From VKMB-3413 sp041027365 (GTDB lineage Bacteria > Pseudomonadota > Alphaproteobacteria > Rhizobiales > Rhizobiaceae), in the NCBI RefSeq assembly GCF_041027365.1, contig NZ_JBFTEH010000006.1, positions 186,001 through 250,000 on the forward strand: a stretch of 64,000 bases of DNA. The letters are read 5' to 3'. How positions within the stretch are numbered: position 1 is the stretch's first letter; each line of letters begins with the position of its first letter. Under the pieces are notes generated by a model that saw only the letters and a list, made by a program, of their open reading frames with translations, searched no databases and had not been told where the DNA came from. Below, in pieces: positions 44,814-52,806 of the stretch. A program made the translations under genes and the position numbers.

Positions 44814-45554
44814 ATGGCCACCCGCCTCATTCGCAAGTTGGGCTATTTCACGTGCCTTTCGACCGGCGATGTCCAGGCCATCAGCCGACTGAGCGGCTCG
44901 CAGCTGCGGCTGTACCGTCCGCGCGAGTTGATCATGCGCGAGGGCGACCGGCCGGAATTCATCAACCTGTTTCTCGACGGCTGGGCCTGCCGCTTCAAGG
45001 ATCTGGAGAACGGCAAGCGCCAGATCATGTCGCTGTTCGTCCCCGGCGACCTGTGCGACGTCAACGTCTTCATCCTCAAGGAGATGGACCACTCGATCGC
45101 CGCGCTGACCTCGGTCACGGTCGCGGAAGTCAGCCGTTCGGTGTTCGAAGAGCTGATCATCAACCATCCCCGCGTGACCCAGGCGCTGTGGTGGGAGACG
45201 CTCGTCAGCGCGTCGATCCAGCGCGAGTGGACGACCAGCCTCGGCCAGCGCGACGCGGCCGAGCGCATCAGCCACCTCTTCTGCGAGATCTTCACGCGGC
45301 TCGACTGCGTCGGTCTGACGGTCGGCAACACCTGCCCGCTGCCGATGTCGCAGGCGGAGATCGGCGAAGCGAGCGGCCTGACCACGGTCAGCGTCAACCG
45401 CGTTCTCCAGGACCTGCGCAAGGCGAACCTGATCGCGCTTCGCCAGCGCACCTTGACGATACTGGACTTCGACGGCCTGAAGCGGCGCGCGATGTTCAAT
45501 CCGAACTACCTGCACCTCGATCGCGACGGCGATCATCTTGCGGCGAATTCTTAG
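44814..45554 (+). CDS. Crp/Fnr-family transcriptional regulator (copy 1)
   Basis: A 246-aa protein with an N-terminal cyclic-nucleotide-binding-like beta roll (FINLFLDGWACRFKDLENGKRQIMSLFVPGDLCD) and a C-terminal winged helix (MSQAEIGEASGLTTVSVNRVLQDLRKANLI). There is no cysteine cluster, so it is not an Fe-S Fnr. The recognition helix carries V-S-V-N-R instead of the E-x-x-S-R of FNR, so it should not read the TTGAT boxes. It may sense stress through its beta roll. An HWE kinase gene follows 63 bp later. Confidence 0.85.
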   Translation: MATRLIRKLGYFTCLSTGDVQAISRLSGSQLRLYRPRELIMREGDRPEFINLFLDGWACRFKDLENGKRQIMSLFVPGDLCDVNVFILKEMDHSIAALTSVTVAEVSRSVFEELIINHPRVTQALWWETLVSASIQREWTTSLGQRDAAERISHLFCEIFTRLDCVGLTVGNTCPLPMSQAEIGEASGLTTVSVNRVLQDLRKANLIALRQRTLTILDFDGLKRRAMFNPNYLHLDRDGDHLAANS

Positions 45555-45617
45555 CCGGTACGCGAAATTCCGGGCTGAGGCTTCGAAGGTTGGCGGCTCC
45601 CCGCTATTTCGGCCGGG

Positions 45618-47483
45618 ATGACCATTCCGGGAGACAGGCAATTGAGCGACGCCGGCGCAAATCACCCGCAGCGGCGAGCGGGTGCCCTCGGCGAGATGAG
45701 CGAACGGGTCCGCGCCTTCGACTGGGGTCGCACGTCGCTCGGGCCGCGCGACCGCTGGCCGCAGAGCCTCAAGGCGGTCGTGGACCTCATTCTGGCCTCG
45801 CCGATGGCGATGATCGTGCGCTGGGGTCCGGACTTCGTGCAGATCTACAACGACGGCTACAGCGCGCTCGTCGGAAACGAGCATGCGGCGGATCTCGGGC
45901 GACCCACCCGCGAATGCTGGCCACGGGTTTGGGAGGCCCTCGAACCGACGTTCGCGGCCGCACTGCGCGGCGAGAGTCTGTCGCTGAGGGACCAGGAACT
46001 GGCCCGGGGCGACGGGCGGGGCACCGTCAGGCTCGACTACAATCTCAGCCCGCTGACCGATGACGCCGGCAAGCCTGCCGGCATCCTCGCGACGGTCGTC
46101 GATGCGACGGACCGGTTCGAGACGGGCGTGCGGCTGAGCGAGAGCGAACAGCGCTTCCGCCTGATCGTCGAGCAGGCCCGCGACTACGCCATCTTCACCA
46201 CCGACACCGAGGGCACGGTCACCGACTGGCTGCCCGGCGCCGAGGCCGTCTTCGGCTATGATGCGGGCAGCATCGTCGGCCGCCACTCCGAAATTCTCTA
46301 CACGCCGCAGGACCGGGCGGGCGGCGAGGTCGCGAAGGAACTGGCGATGGCGGCGGAGACCGGCCATGCGCCGAACATACGCTGGCACCAGCGCCGGGAC
46401 GGCACGCTGGTCTTCATCGAGGGCAGCGTGACCGCCCTGCGGACGCCCGGAGGCGAGCTTCGCGGCTTCCTGAAGATCGGCCGGGACGTGACGGCGCGGC
46501 GGGCAGCGGAGTTGGAACTGCGGCAGAGTCGCCAGCAGCTGCGCAGCCTGATCGCCGGCATTCCGCAGCTCGTCTGGCGGGCCGACAGGAACGGGCACTG
46601 CATCTGGGCGAGCCAGCGGTGGGAGGCATTCACGGGACTTTCCCTCGAGGCGAGCCGCGGCACCGGCTGGCTGGATGCCGTCCACCCGGATGATCGGCCC
46701 GGCATCGAGGCCGCCTGGACGACGGCGGAGGATCGCGGCGAATTCTCCGCGGACTGCCGCTTCCGCGAAGCCGCCAGCGGCCGCTATCGCTGGTTCGAGA
46801 TCCGGGCGCTGCCGTCCCCGGACGAGGCGGGCGACGCCCTGGAATGGTTCGGCACGTCGACGGACATCGACGACCGGCGGCGGCTGGAGGAGCATCAGCG
46901 CGTCCTCCTGGCGGAACTGCAGCACCGCGTGCGCAACTCGCTCGCGGTGGTCCGGTCGATCGTCCGGCGCACCGCCGAAACGGCGGACACCGTCGAGGAC
47001 TACGCCATGCATCTGGAGGGGCGCATCGACGCCTTCGCCCGCGTCCAGTCCGCCGTCACCCGCGACCCCGGCGGACGGGTCTCGCTGCTCGACCTCGTCG
47101 CGGACGAGATGATCGCGGCGACGGCCCGCGAAGGCGAAACCGTCTTCATCGCCGGGCCGGACCTGCGGCTGCCGTCGCGGATCGCCGAGACCTTCGGGCT
47201 CGCCGTCCACGAACTCGCGACGAACGCGATCAAGTTCGGCGCTCTCGCCTCGGATGCCGGCCGGATCGACATCGCCTGGCATGTCGAGGAGACCGAGGAG
47301 CCCGGCAGGCTGGTCTTCGACTGGAAGGAGACGGGCGTCACTCTGGGCGAGGAACCGCAGCGCCTTGGCTTCGGACGCGAACTCCTCGAGCGGACCCTGC
47401 GCTACCAGATCCAGGCGGAGGCGAGCCTCGCCTACGAGCCGGACGGCTTGCGCTGCCGCATCGTGCTGCCACTGCCGGGATAG
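45618..47483 (+). CDS. HWE-family PAS sensor histidine kinase
   Basis: A 621-aa cytosolic kinase with three PAS-like domains: residues about 30-160, 175-300, and 305-425 (the last with VWRADRNGHCIWASQRWEAFTGLS). The phosphoacceptor lies in LAELQHRVRNSLAVV (His436). The HWE traits are present: HELATNAIKFGAL for the N-box and FDWKETG giving the W-x-E motif, with no F-box. No membrane segment is seen. It likely signals to the nearby stand-alone receiver. The GADE-type environment with two Crp-like proteins suggests a stress or light/redox sensor. Confidence 0.85.
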   Translation: MTIPGDRQLSDAGANHPQRRAGALGEMSERVRAFDWGRTSLGPRDRWPQSLKAVVDLILASPMAMIVRWGPDFVQIYNDGYSALVGNEHAADLGRPTRECWPRVWEALEPTFAAALRGESLSLRDQELARGDGRGTVRLDYNLSPLTDDAGKPAGILATVVDATDRFETGVRLSESEQRFRLIVEQARDYAIFTTDTEGTVTDWLPGAEAVFGYDAGSIVGRHSEILYTPQDRAGGEVAKELAMAAETGHAPNIRWHQRRDGTLVFIEGSVTALRTPGGELRGFLKIGRDVTARRAAELELRQSRQQLRSLIAGIPQLVWRADRNGHCIWASQRWEAFTGLSLEASRGTGWLDAVHPDDRPGIEAAWTTAEDRGEFSADCRFREAASGRYRWFEIRALPSPDEAGDALEWFGTSTDIDDRRRLEEHQRVLLAELQHRVRNSLAVVRSIVRRTAETADTVEDYAMHLEGRIDAFARVQSAVTRDPGGRVSLLDLVADEMIAATAREGETVFIAGPDLRLPSRIAETFGLAVHELATNAIKFGALASDAGRIDIAWHVEETEEPGRLVFDWKETGVTLGEEPQRLGFGRELLERTLRYQIQAEASLAYEPDGLRCRIVLPLPG

Positions 47484-47637
47484 GCGCGAAAGCTGTTCCG
47501 CGCGTCCCGCGGCGGTTCGCCGCACCATTCCGGTCGGGGCTAAGCATCGGATCGGGAACAATAAATCCAGGGCCCAGCTTGATCTCCGCATCGCCGACGG
47601 ACGCTGTCGACCGGCGGAAACCCACGGAGCCAACTTC

Positions 47638-48225
47638 ATGACACCACGTCTTCTTCCGCTCGCAGCGGCCCTTTCCCTCTGCCTCACCGCGCCGGCGCTC
47701 GCCCAGTCGACGAGCAACGGCACCAACGGCACCGCGAAGGGCACCTCCGCCATGGCGGCGTCCAAGGCGCCGATGCCGGCCCCGCAGAACGTCAAGACCG
47801 CGCAGAACTTCGTCCCGATGGCGGCGGTCTCCAACACGTTCGAGATCGAAACCAGCAACCTCGCGCTCCGCAAATCGAAGGACAAGGCCGTCCACGACTT
47901 CGCGCAGAAGATGGTCCACGACCACTCGCAGGCCGCCACCAAGCTCGAAGCTGCGGTCAAGCAGTCGAAGATGAACGTCAGCGTGCCGACCGGCCTCGAC
48001 CCGGAGCACAAGCAGATGCTGGACGATCTCGAGGCGGCGCCGAGCGAGGGCTTCGACGCCAAGTACATCCAGATGCAGTCGCAGGCCCACGACAACGCGA
48101 TCGCGCTGTTCAAGTCCTACTCCAACAACGGCGAGAAGGGCCCGATCCGGCAGTTCGCTGCCAAGACCCTGCCGACGCTGAAGCATCACAAGCAGCTCGT
48201 CCAGAAGCTCCAGAAGAAGTCCTGA
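47638..48225 (+). CDS. DUF4142 secreted protein
   Basis: A 195-aa protein with a signal peptide ending near residue 23 (APALA-Q), a Ser/Gly/Thr-rich stretch, and a DUF4142 four-helix domain (FVPMAAVSNTFEIETSNLAL, AVHDFAQKMVHDHSQAATKL, AKYIQMQSQAHDNAIALFKSY). DUF4142 resembles a ferritin-like bundle and often occurs in general-stress regulons of alphaproteobacteria. It sits between an HWE kinase and a Crp-like regulator. Confidence 0.8.
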   Translation: MTPRLLPLAAALSLCLTAPALAQSTSNGTNGTAKGTSAMAASKAPMPAPQNVKTAQNFVPMAAVSNTFEIETSNLALRKSKDKAVHDFAQKMVHDHSQAATKLEAAVKQSKMNVSVPTGLDPEHKQMLDDLEAAPSEGFDAKYIQMQSQAHDNAIALFKSYSNNGEKGPIRQFAAKTLPTLKHHKQLVQKLQKKS

Positions 48226-48335
48226 CGGCGGCGCGCGGACGCGTCGGCGTCCGCTTCCGTCCCGACTGGGCCGGGGTGCTTGGCATCCCGGCCCATCGCA
48301 ATCCAAGAGGCGCGTTCGACCGTGGCCGCGCGGCC

Positions 48336-49100
48336 TCAGGATCCTTCCGGCATGCCCGACGCCGGCGGCGCGCCGTGGAGATGGAGATAGAGCGGGTCGA
48401 ACTGGCCGATCCGCTGCAGCTTGTCCCAGTCGTGGATCGCCAGGACCCGCTTCGACAGCGAGATCACCTTGTGGCCCCGCAAGTCCTGCAGGATCCGGTT
48501 GACGGAGACGATGCTGAGGCCGAGCGCGTCGCCGATCTCGTGCTGCGTCAGCGGCATGCGGAAGCGGCGCTCCTCGGCCAGCCCGACGACGTCGAGACGG
48601 GTCGCGAGCTCGCACAGGAGATGCGCCACGCGCGCCCGCGCGGAGGTCCGCCCGATGGTGGTGATCCAGGCCCGCGTCACCGCCGCGTCGATCAGCGTCT
48701 CGCGCCACAGCGCCTCGCCGATCAGCGGGTGCGCCCGGCACAGCGCGACGAGCGGCTCGTGCGGCAGGAAGACGAGGCGCGCCTCGGTGACGGTGACGAC
48801 GTCGTGATCCAGTGTCTTCAGATGGATCGTCTGCAGGTCGGGGATGTCGCCGGGGACGTAGAAGGAGAGGATCTGGCGCTTGCCGTCGCTGGTCGTCTGG
48901 TCGCGGCGGATGAAGCCGTCGGCCAGCAGGCAGCACTGGCCGGGCCGCTCCCCGGACCGCCCGATCATGTAGCCCGACCCGACATCGCGCACGATGGCCG
49001 GCAGCGACAGCAGCGCCTCGGCCTCGGTCTCGTCCAGCCGGCTCGCCCGTTTCAATCGCCGGATCAGCACGTCCAGCGGTCCGCGCTCGTCTGCTGTCAA
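48336..49100 (-). CDS. Crp/Fnr-family transcriptional regulator (copy 2)
   Basis: A 254-aa paralogue of the regulator at 44.8 kb: a beta roll (CCLLADGFIRRDQTTSDGKRQILSFYVPGDI) and a winged helix (LTQHEIGDALGLSIVSVNRILQDLR) with the same V-S-V-N-R recognition residues. There is no Fe-S cysteine set. I chose the TTG at 49100, which follows AGGAAAG at 9 nt; the frame also stays open to a TTG at 49187. The convergent DUF4142 gene ends 110 bp away. The two copies flank the HWE kinase and may form one regulatory circuit. Confidence 0.8.
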   Translation of the reverse strand: MTADERGPLDVLIRRLKRASRLDETEAEALLSLPAIVRDVGSGYMIGRSGERPGQCCLLADGFIRRDQTTSDGKRQILSFYVPGDIPDLQTIHLKTLDHDVVTVTEARLVFLPHEPLVALCRAHPLIGEALWRETLIDAAVTRAWITTIGRTSARARVAHLLCELATRLDVVGLAEERRFRMPLTQHEIGDALGLSIVSVNRILQDLRGHKVISLSKRVLAIHDWDKLQRIGQFDPLYLHLHGAPPASGMPEGS

Positions 49101-49400
49101 TCGAGAAGTCTTTCCTGCTGCAGGGGATGCTGGGGGGCTGGCCGCCAGGGGACCCGTGCGGCGGATGCGAGTCGCTCCATAGGACAAAGCGTGGAAAGTC
49201 CGGAGCTAATTTTTCGGTCTCAGGAACCGACCAGCCGGCCTTATGGTTAGCCGGCTATGTTCGCTCCTGGCCCGGCAAAGCCCGACGCCCGCGGGCGCGT
49301 CCCCGCAGCGCAGACGCGTGCGAGCTCGCGAACGTCGAGCTCGTGGCGCTCGGCGCCGGGGCCGGCAGGCGCGTCGGATGCGGACGGCCCGCCGGGCGGT
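49101..49400. other. Spacer between the Crp-like and cupin genes
   Basis: About 300 bp; the Crp-like gene reads away to the left and the cupin gene ends at 49401. GGAACCG (49229-49235) followed 17 nt later by GGTT resembles a weak EcfG-type promoter on the plus strand, but no gene is downstream on that strand. Otherwise nothing is seen. Confidence 0.3.
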
Positions 49401-49883
49401 TCAGGGGTGCTTGTGGATCGGGTCCACCCAGTACACCTCTTCCGGCTTCTCGACCGGCTCGACGTCGGTGATGTTGACCACCACCGCCTCGTTGTCGGAG
49501 CGCATCAGGACGCATTCCAGCGTCTCGCCGGGATCGGCGTTGATCTCCTGATGCGGCACGAAAGGCGGCACGAAGATGAAGTCGCCCGGCCCCGCCTCGG
49601 CGACATATTCGAGCCGCTCGCCCCAGCGCATGCGGGCCCGGCCGCGCAGCACGTAGATGACGCTTTCGAGTTCGCCGTGGTGGTGGACGCCGGTCTTGGC
49701 GTCGGGCGCGATGCTCACGGTCCCGGCCCAGATCTTCTGCGCCCCGACCCGGGCATGGTTGATCGCCGCCTGGCGGTACATGCCCGGCGTCTGCGCCGTG
49801 CGGTCGTCGAGCTGGTCGCCCTTGATGACCCGGACGCCGTCGTGCTTCCAGCGCGGCTCGCCATGCTCGTGACCGTTGCTCAT
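49401..49883 (-). CDS. Cupin-domain protein
   Basis: A 160-aa single-cupin protein with the first motif GVHHHGELESVIYVLRGRARMRWG and second motif GDFIFVPPFVPHQEINAD. The His-rich loop and the glutamate are the metal ligands. The ATG at 49883 gives MSNGHEHGEPRWKHDGV. Substrate unknown; similar proteins are annotated as cupin/uncharacterised. It is divergent from hisB across a 328-bp gap. Confidence 0.8.
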   Translation of the reverse strand: MSNGHEHGEPRWKHDGVRVIKGDQLDDRTAQTPGMYRQAAINHARVGAQKIWAGTVSIAPDAKTGVHHHGELESVIYVLRGRARMRWGERLEYVAEAGPGDFIFVPPFVPHQEINADPGETLECVLMRSDNEAVVVNITDVEPVEKPEEVYWVDPIHKHP

Positions 49884-50211
49884 CGACTGTTCCTCCCCGC
49901 GCCGACCGACGACGCGCATCATCCTGCAGCGGCGGCAGGATGCCGGATCGTCGGCCCGAGGCCAAGTGCGGCCGTCCCGGCGGACGATCCTCCTTTCGGC
50001 CGACGCGGTGGCCGGAAAGAGGAAATCGGATCACCGGCCGAACCCGCTACGTCCAATCCGGCGGCGCAGTCTCCACAGGGGCGGGTCCGGGCGTGTCGAA
50101 ACAGCGCCGATGGCAGCCGGAACGCGGAAGGCGACGGGGCCGCTCCTCTGGTATGGTCCGGGCCAGACTCGGATGCTAGAAGCCGCAGAAGATGAGGGAG
50201 CTTGGGCAATC
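49884..50211. other. Divergent promoter region between the cupin gene and hisB
   Basis: About 330 bp of GC-rich sequence with no convincing gene. It is the likely control region of the hisB-DUF2628-hisH group. I see no leader peptide with repeated histidine codons. Confidence 0.35.
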
Positions 50212-50820
50212 ATGGCGGTGACTGCCGGTCGGCGCGACGGCGTCGTCGAGAGAAAGACCAAGGAGACCGAGATCCGGGTGCGCGTCGACCTCGACGGCAC
50301 CGGGCGGTCGACGATCGAGACCGGCGTCGGCTTCTTCGACCACATGCTCGAACAGCTCTCGCGCCATTCCTTGATCGATATGGAGATCAAGACGAACGGC
50401 GATCTCCACATCGACGACCACCACACGGTCGAGGACACCGGCATCGCGCTCGGCCAGGCGATCCGCCAGGCGCTGGGCGAGCGGCGCGGCATCCGCCGCT
50501 ACGCTTCCCTCGACCTCGCCATGGACGAGTGCCTGACCCGCGCGGCGATCGACGTCTCGGGCCGGCCGTTCCTGGTCTTCCAGGTCGAGTTCGCCCGGCA
50601 CAAGATCGGCAGCTTCGACACCGAACTGGTGCAGGAATTCTTCCAGGCGCTCGCCCAGAACGCGGGGCTGACGCTGCATGTGACGAATCTCTACGGCTCC
50701 AACTCGCACCATATCGCCGAGACCTGCTTCAAGGCGGTGGCGCGGGTTCTCGGGGACGCCGTGGCGATCGATCCGCGCCAGGCCGACCTCGTTCCCTCGA
50801 CCAAGGGGATGCTGGCCTGA
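50212..50820 (+). CDS. hisB: Imidazoleglycerol-phosphate dehydratase
   Basis: A 202-aa enzyme of histidine synthesis that dehydrates imidazole glycerol phosphate, single-function as in most bacteria outside Enterobacteria. The repeated manganese-binding motifs DDHHTVEDTG and NSHHIAET are present, as is GVGFFDHMLEQLSRH. The ATG at 50212 gives MAVTAGRRDGVVERKTKET, and the length is standard. Its stop codon overlaps the next start (TGATG). Confidence 0.96.
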   Translation: MAVTAGRRDGVVERKTKETEIRVRVDLDGTGRSTIETGVGFFDHMLEQLSRHSLIDMEIKTNGDLHIDDHHTVEDTGIALGQAIRQALGERRGIRRYASLDLAMDECLTRAAIDVSGRPFLVFQVEFARHKIGSFDTELVQEFFQALAQNAGLTLHVTNLYGSNSHHIAETCFKAVARVLGDAVAIDPRQADLVPSTKGMLA

Positions 50821-51299
50821 TGAGCCTCGTCCGCCACGTCGTCCTGGAGCCTCCGGAAGAGCCGGGCCGGAGTTCGCGGGCGCTGTTCGTGCGCGACCGC
50901 TTCTCGATCTGGGCGTTTTTCTTCACCTTCCTCTGGCTGTTCCGCTACGGTCTGTGGAATGCCGGGCTGATCGTGCTGGCGCTGGCGCTCTGCATCGGCA
51001 TCTTCGCCGAGATCGACGGCCTCGGCGTCACCGCCGCGATCCTGTCGCTGCTCCTCGGCATCTATGTTGCGCTGGAAGGGCCGATGCTGCGGGCCCGGCA
51101 CCTGAGGCGGCGCGGCTGGCGCGTCGCCGCGGCGTTCCAGGCCTCGGGGCGCACCGAGGCCGAACTGCTCTACTACAACCGCCCGGCCGAGCCGCCGCGT
51201 CTGCCGCCGCAGCAGAAGCCGGCGCCGTGGTACTCGCCGAGCCGAACCGAACCGCGCGCGGGGAACGACCAGTTCCTCGGCATCAGCCCGGCCGAGTGA
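50820..51299 (+). CDS. DUF2628 membrane protein
   Basis: A 159-aa protein with about three membrane helices (residues about 32-50, 52-68 and 70-85), the core AEIDGLGVTAAIL, and a Pro-rich cytosolic C-terminus. It matches the DUF2628 family. Its place between hisB and hisH with a 1-bp overlap upstream is conserved in Rhizobiales (recalled), but no link with histidine synthesis is known. Confidence 0.75.
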   Translation: MSLVRHVVLEPPEEPGRSSRALFVRDRFSIWAFFFTFLWLFRYGLWNAGLIVLALALCIGIFAEIDGLGVTAAILSLLLGIYVALEGPMLRARHLRRRGWRVAAAFQASGRTEAELLYYNRPAEPPRLPPQQKPAPWYSPSRTEPRAGNDQFLGISPAE

Positions 51300-51301
51300 C
51301 G

Positions 51302-51955
51302 ATGCAGACCATTGCCATCATCGACTACGGGTCCGGCAATCTCCACTCGGCGCTGAAGGCGGTCGAGCGCGCGATCCGCGAGAGCGGCGCCGACGCTTCG
51401 GTGAGGCTGACCGGCGATCCGGAGACCGTGCGCCGCGCCGACCGGGTGATCCTCCCCGGCGTCGGCGCCTATGCCGACTGCCGCGCCGGCCTCGGCGCCG
51501 TGCCCGGTCTGGAAGAGGCATTGCGCGAGGCGGTGGAGACCGCCGGCCGGCCCTTCCTCGGCATCTGCGTCGGCATGCAGCTGATGTCCTCGCGCGGGCT
51601 GGAAAAGACGGTGACGCCGGGCTTCGGCTGGATCCCCGGCGACGTGACGAAGATCGTTCCCTCGGACCCGGCACTGAAGGTGCCGCAGATCGGCTGGAAC
51701 ACGATCGAGGTGCGGCGCGAGCACCCGCTGCTCGCCGGGATCCCGACCGGCGAGACCGGCCTGCACGCCTATTTCGTCCACTCCTACCACCTCGTCGCGA
51801 CGAATCCGGAGGATGTCGTCGCGACCGTCGACTATGGTGGCAGCGTCACGGCGATCGTCGCGAACGGCAACAAGGCCGGCACGCAGTTCCACCCGGAAAA
51901 GAGCCAGACGCTGGGGCTCAAGCTGCTGGCGAACTTCCTGGGGTGGACCCCGTAG
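51302..51955 (+). CDS. hisH: Imidazole glycerol phosphate synthase subunit HisH
   Basis: A 217-aa class-I glutamine amidotransferase that supplies ammonia to HisF. The catalytic Cys is in GICVGMQL and the His-Glu pair in QFHPEKS. The start at 51302 lies 2 bp after the DUF2628 stop. hisA and hisF, which usually follow, are not present here; the next gene is a GreA-like factor, so the his operon is split. Confidence 0.95.
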   Translation: MQTIAIIDYGSGNLHSALKAVERAIRESGADASVRLTGDPETVRRADRVILPGVGAYADCRAGLGAVPGLEEALREAVETAGRPFLGICVGMQLMSSRGLEKTVTPGFGWIPGDVTKIVPSDPALKVPQIGWNTIEVRREHPLLAGIPTGETGLHAYFVHSYHLVATNPEDVVATVDYGGSVTAIVANGNKAGTQFHPEKSQTLGLKLLANFLGWTP

Positions 51956-52132
51956 CCAAGCCTTGTCGGATGCCGCCGCCTCTGCGGTCATTCCACGCGC
52001 GGCGGCATCCGGTCCCGAGCCGGCCTTCCGATCGACCGGAGCCACGCCCGGTTTTGGCTGCCGGCTGCTCTCCCTATATGAACGGTTGTGGGCTGCGCGC
52101 CCCACGAGCCTGCAGGAGGAGCGGAACGAGCG

Positions 52133-52612
52133 ATGAGCGTCGCATTCGTCAAGGAGCCGAACGAGGACCAGGTCGAGGCCCTGCCGGAACGCGATCTGGG
52201 AACCGATCCGAACTTCGTCACCCCAAGCGGCCTGGCCCGGCTCGACGCGGAGATTGCGGCCAACGAGGCGGCGCTCGAGACGGCGCGTTCCGCAAACGAC
52301 AAGATCGCCGTCGCGATGATCAACCGCGACCTGCGCTACTGGCGGGCGCGCCGCTCGACGGCTCAGCTGACGGTGCCACAGGCCGGCACCGACGTCGTCC
52401 AGTTCGGCCATCGCGTGGCGGTCAGGCGACCCGACGGACAGGTGCAGAGCTATCGGATCGTCGGGATCGACGAAGCCGACCCGACCCGCGGCCTGATCTC
52501 CTACCTCTCGCCCCTGGCGCGGCAGCTCGTCGGCAAGGAAGAAGGCGATATCGTGCGCGCGGGTCCGAACGAGGCGGAGATCGTCTCGATCACAGCCGAG
52601 GAGGCAGGCTGA
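52133..52612 (+). CDS. GreA/GreB-like factor lacking the catalytic tip
   Basis: A 159-aa protein of the Gre family. The C-terminal FKBP-like domain is clear (SYRIVGIDEADPTRGLISYLSPLARQLVGKEEGD). The N-terminal coiled coil (residues about 28-83) is about 20 residues shorter than in E. coli GreA, and the acidic tip that drives RNA cleavage (GDLKENAEY in GreA) is replaced by NDKIAVAMINRDLRYW. It likely binds the RNA polymerase secondary channel without cleaving, perhaps as a competitor of GreA. AGGAGG precedes the ATG at 52133. Confidence 0.8.
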   Translation: MSVAFVKEPNEDQVEALPERDLGTDPNFVTPSGLARLDAEIAANEAALETARSANDKIAVAMINRDLRYWRARRSTAQLTVPQAGTDVVQFGHRVAVRRPDGQVQSYRIVGIDEADPTRGLISYLSPLARQLVGKEEGDIVRAGPNEAEIVSITAEEAG

Positions 52613-52628
52613 GACGCGACCGGGCTAT

Positions 52629-52695
52629 CGTGCCCCTTCCGAGACGGGCACGCCAAGCGGAAAGCCCGAAGTGACGAGGCCCGAGCGGGCTCGGG
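52629..52695. other. Hairpin-rich spacer between greA-like and kdgK genes
   Basis: Two perfect hairpins lie in the convergent gap: CGTGCCC/GGGCACG (52629-52652) and CCCGAGC/GCTCGGG (52680-52695). They probably form a bidirectional termination region. The part 52720-52790 also contains GGTTCAGGTCC, reminiscent of an RNA loop, but I could not build a tRNA or SRP RNA. Confidence 0.4.
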
Positions 52696-52806
52696 TGCCG
52701 CTCGATCCATGTCCTCGCAGGGGGCATGTGGGAAAGCTGCAGGAGCCGCTGGCAGGGCTCGCCGGTTCAGGTCCGCCCGAAGCAGGACGCGCCGCCATTC
52801 GATCCG

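Noticed and set aside
47555..47600. EcfG-type promoter before the DUF4142 gene
   Set aside because: GGAAC is present but the -10 (GCTT) matches poorly.
49229..49260. EcfG-type promoter (GGAAC-N17-GGTT)
   Set aside because: The -10 differs from CGTT and no gene follows on that strand.
52700..52800. A tRNA or SRP RNA suggested by GGTTCAGGTCC
   Set aside because: The loop does not fit a tRNA T-arm, no acceptor stem forms with matching length, and the SRP core lacks the GGAAGGAAGCAGCC pattern.
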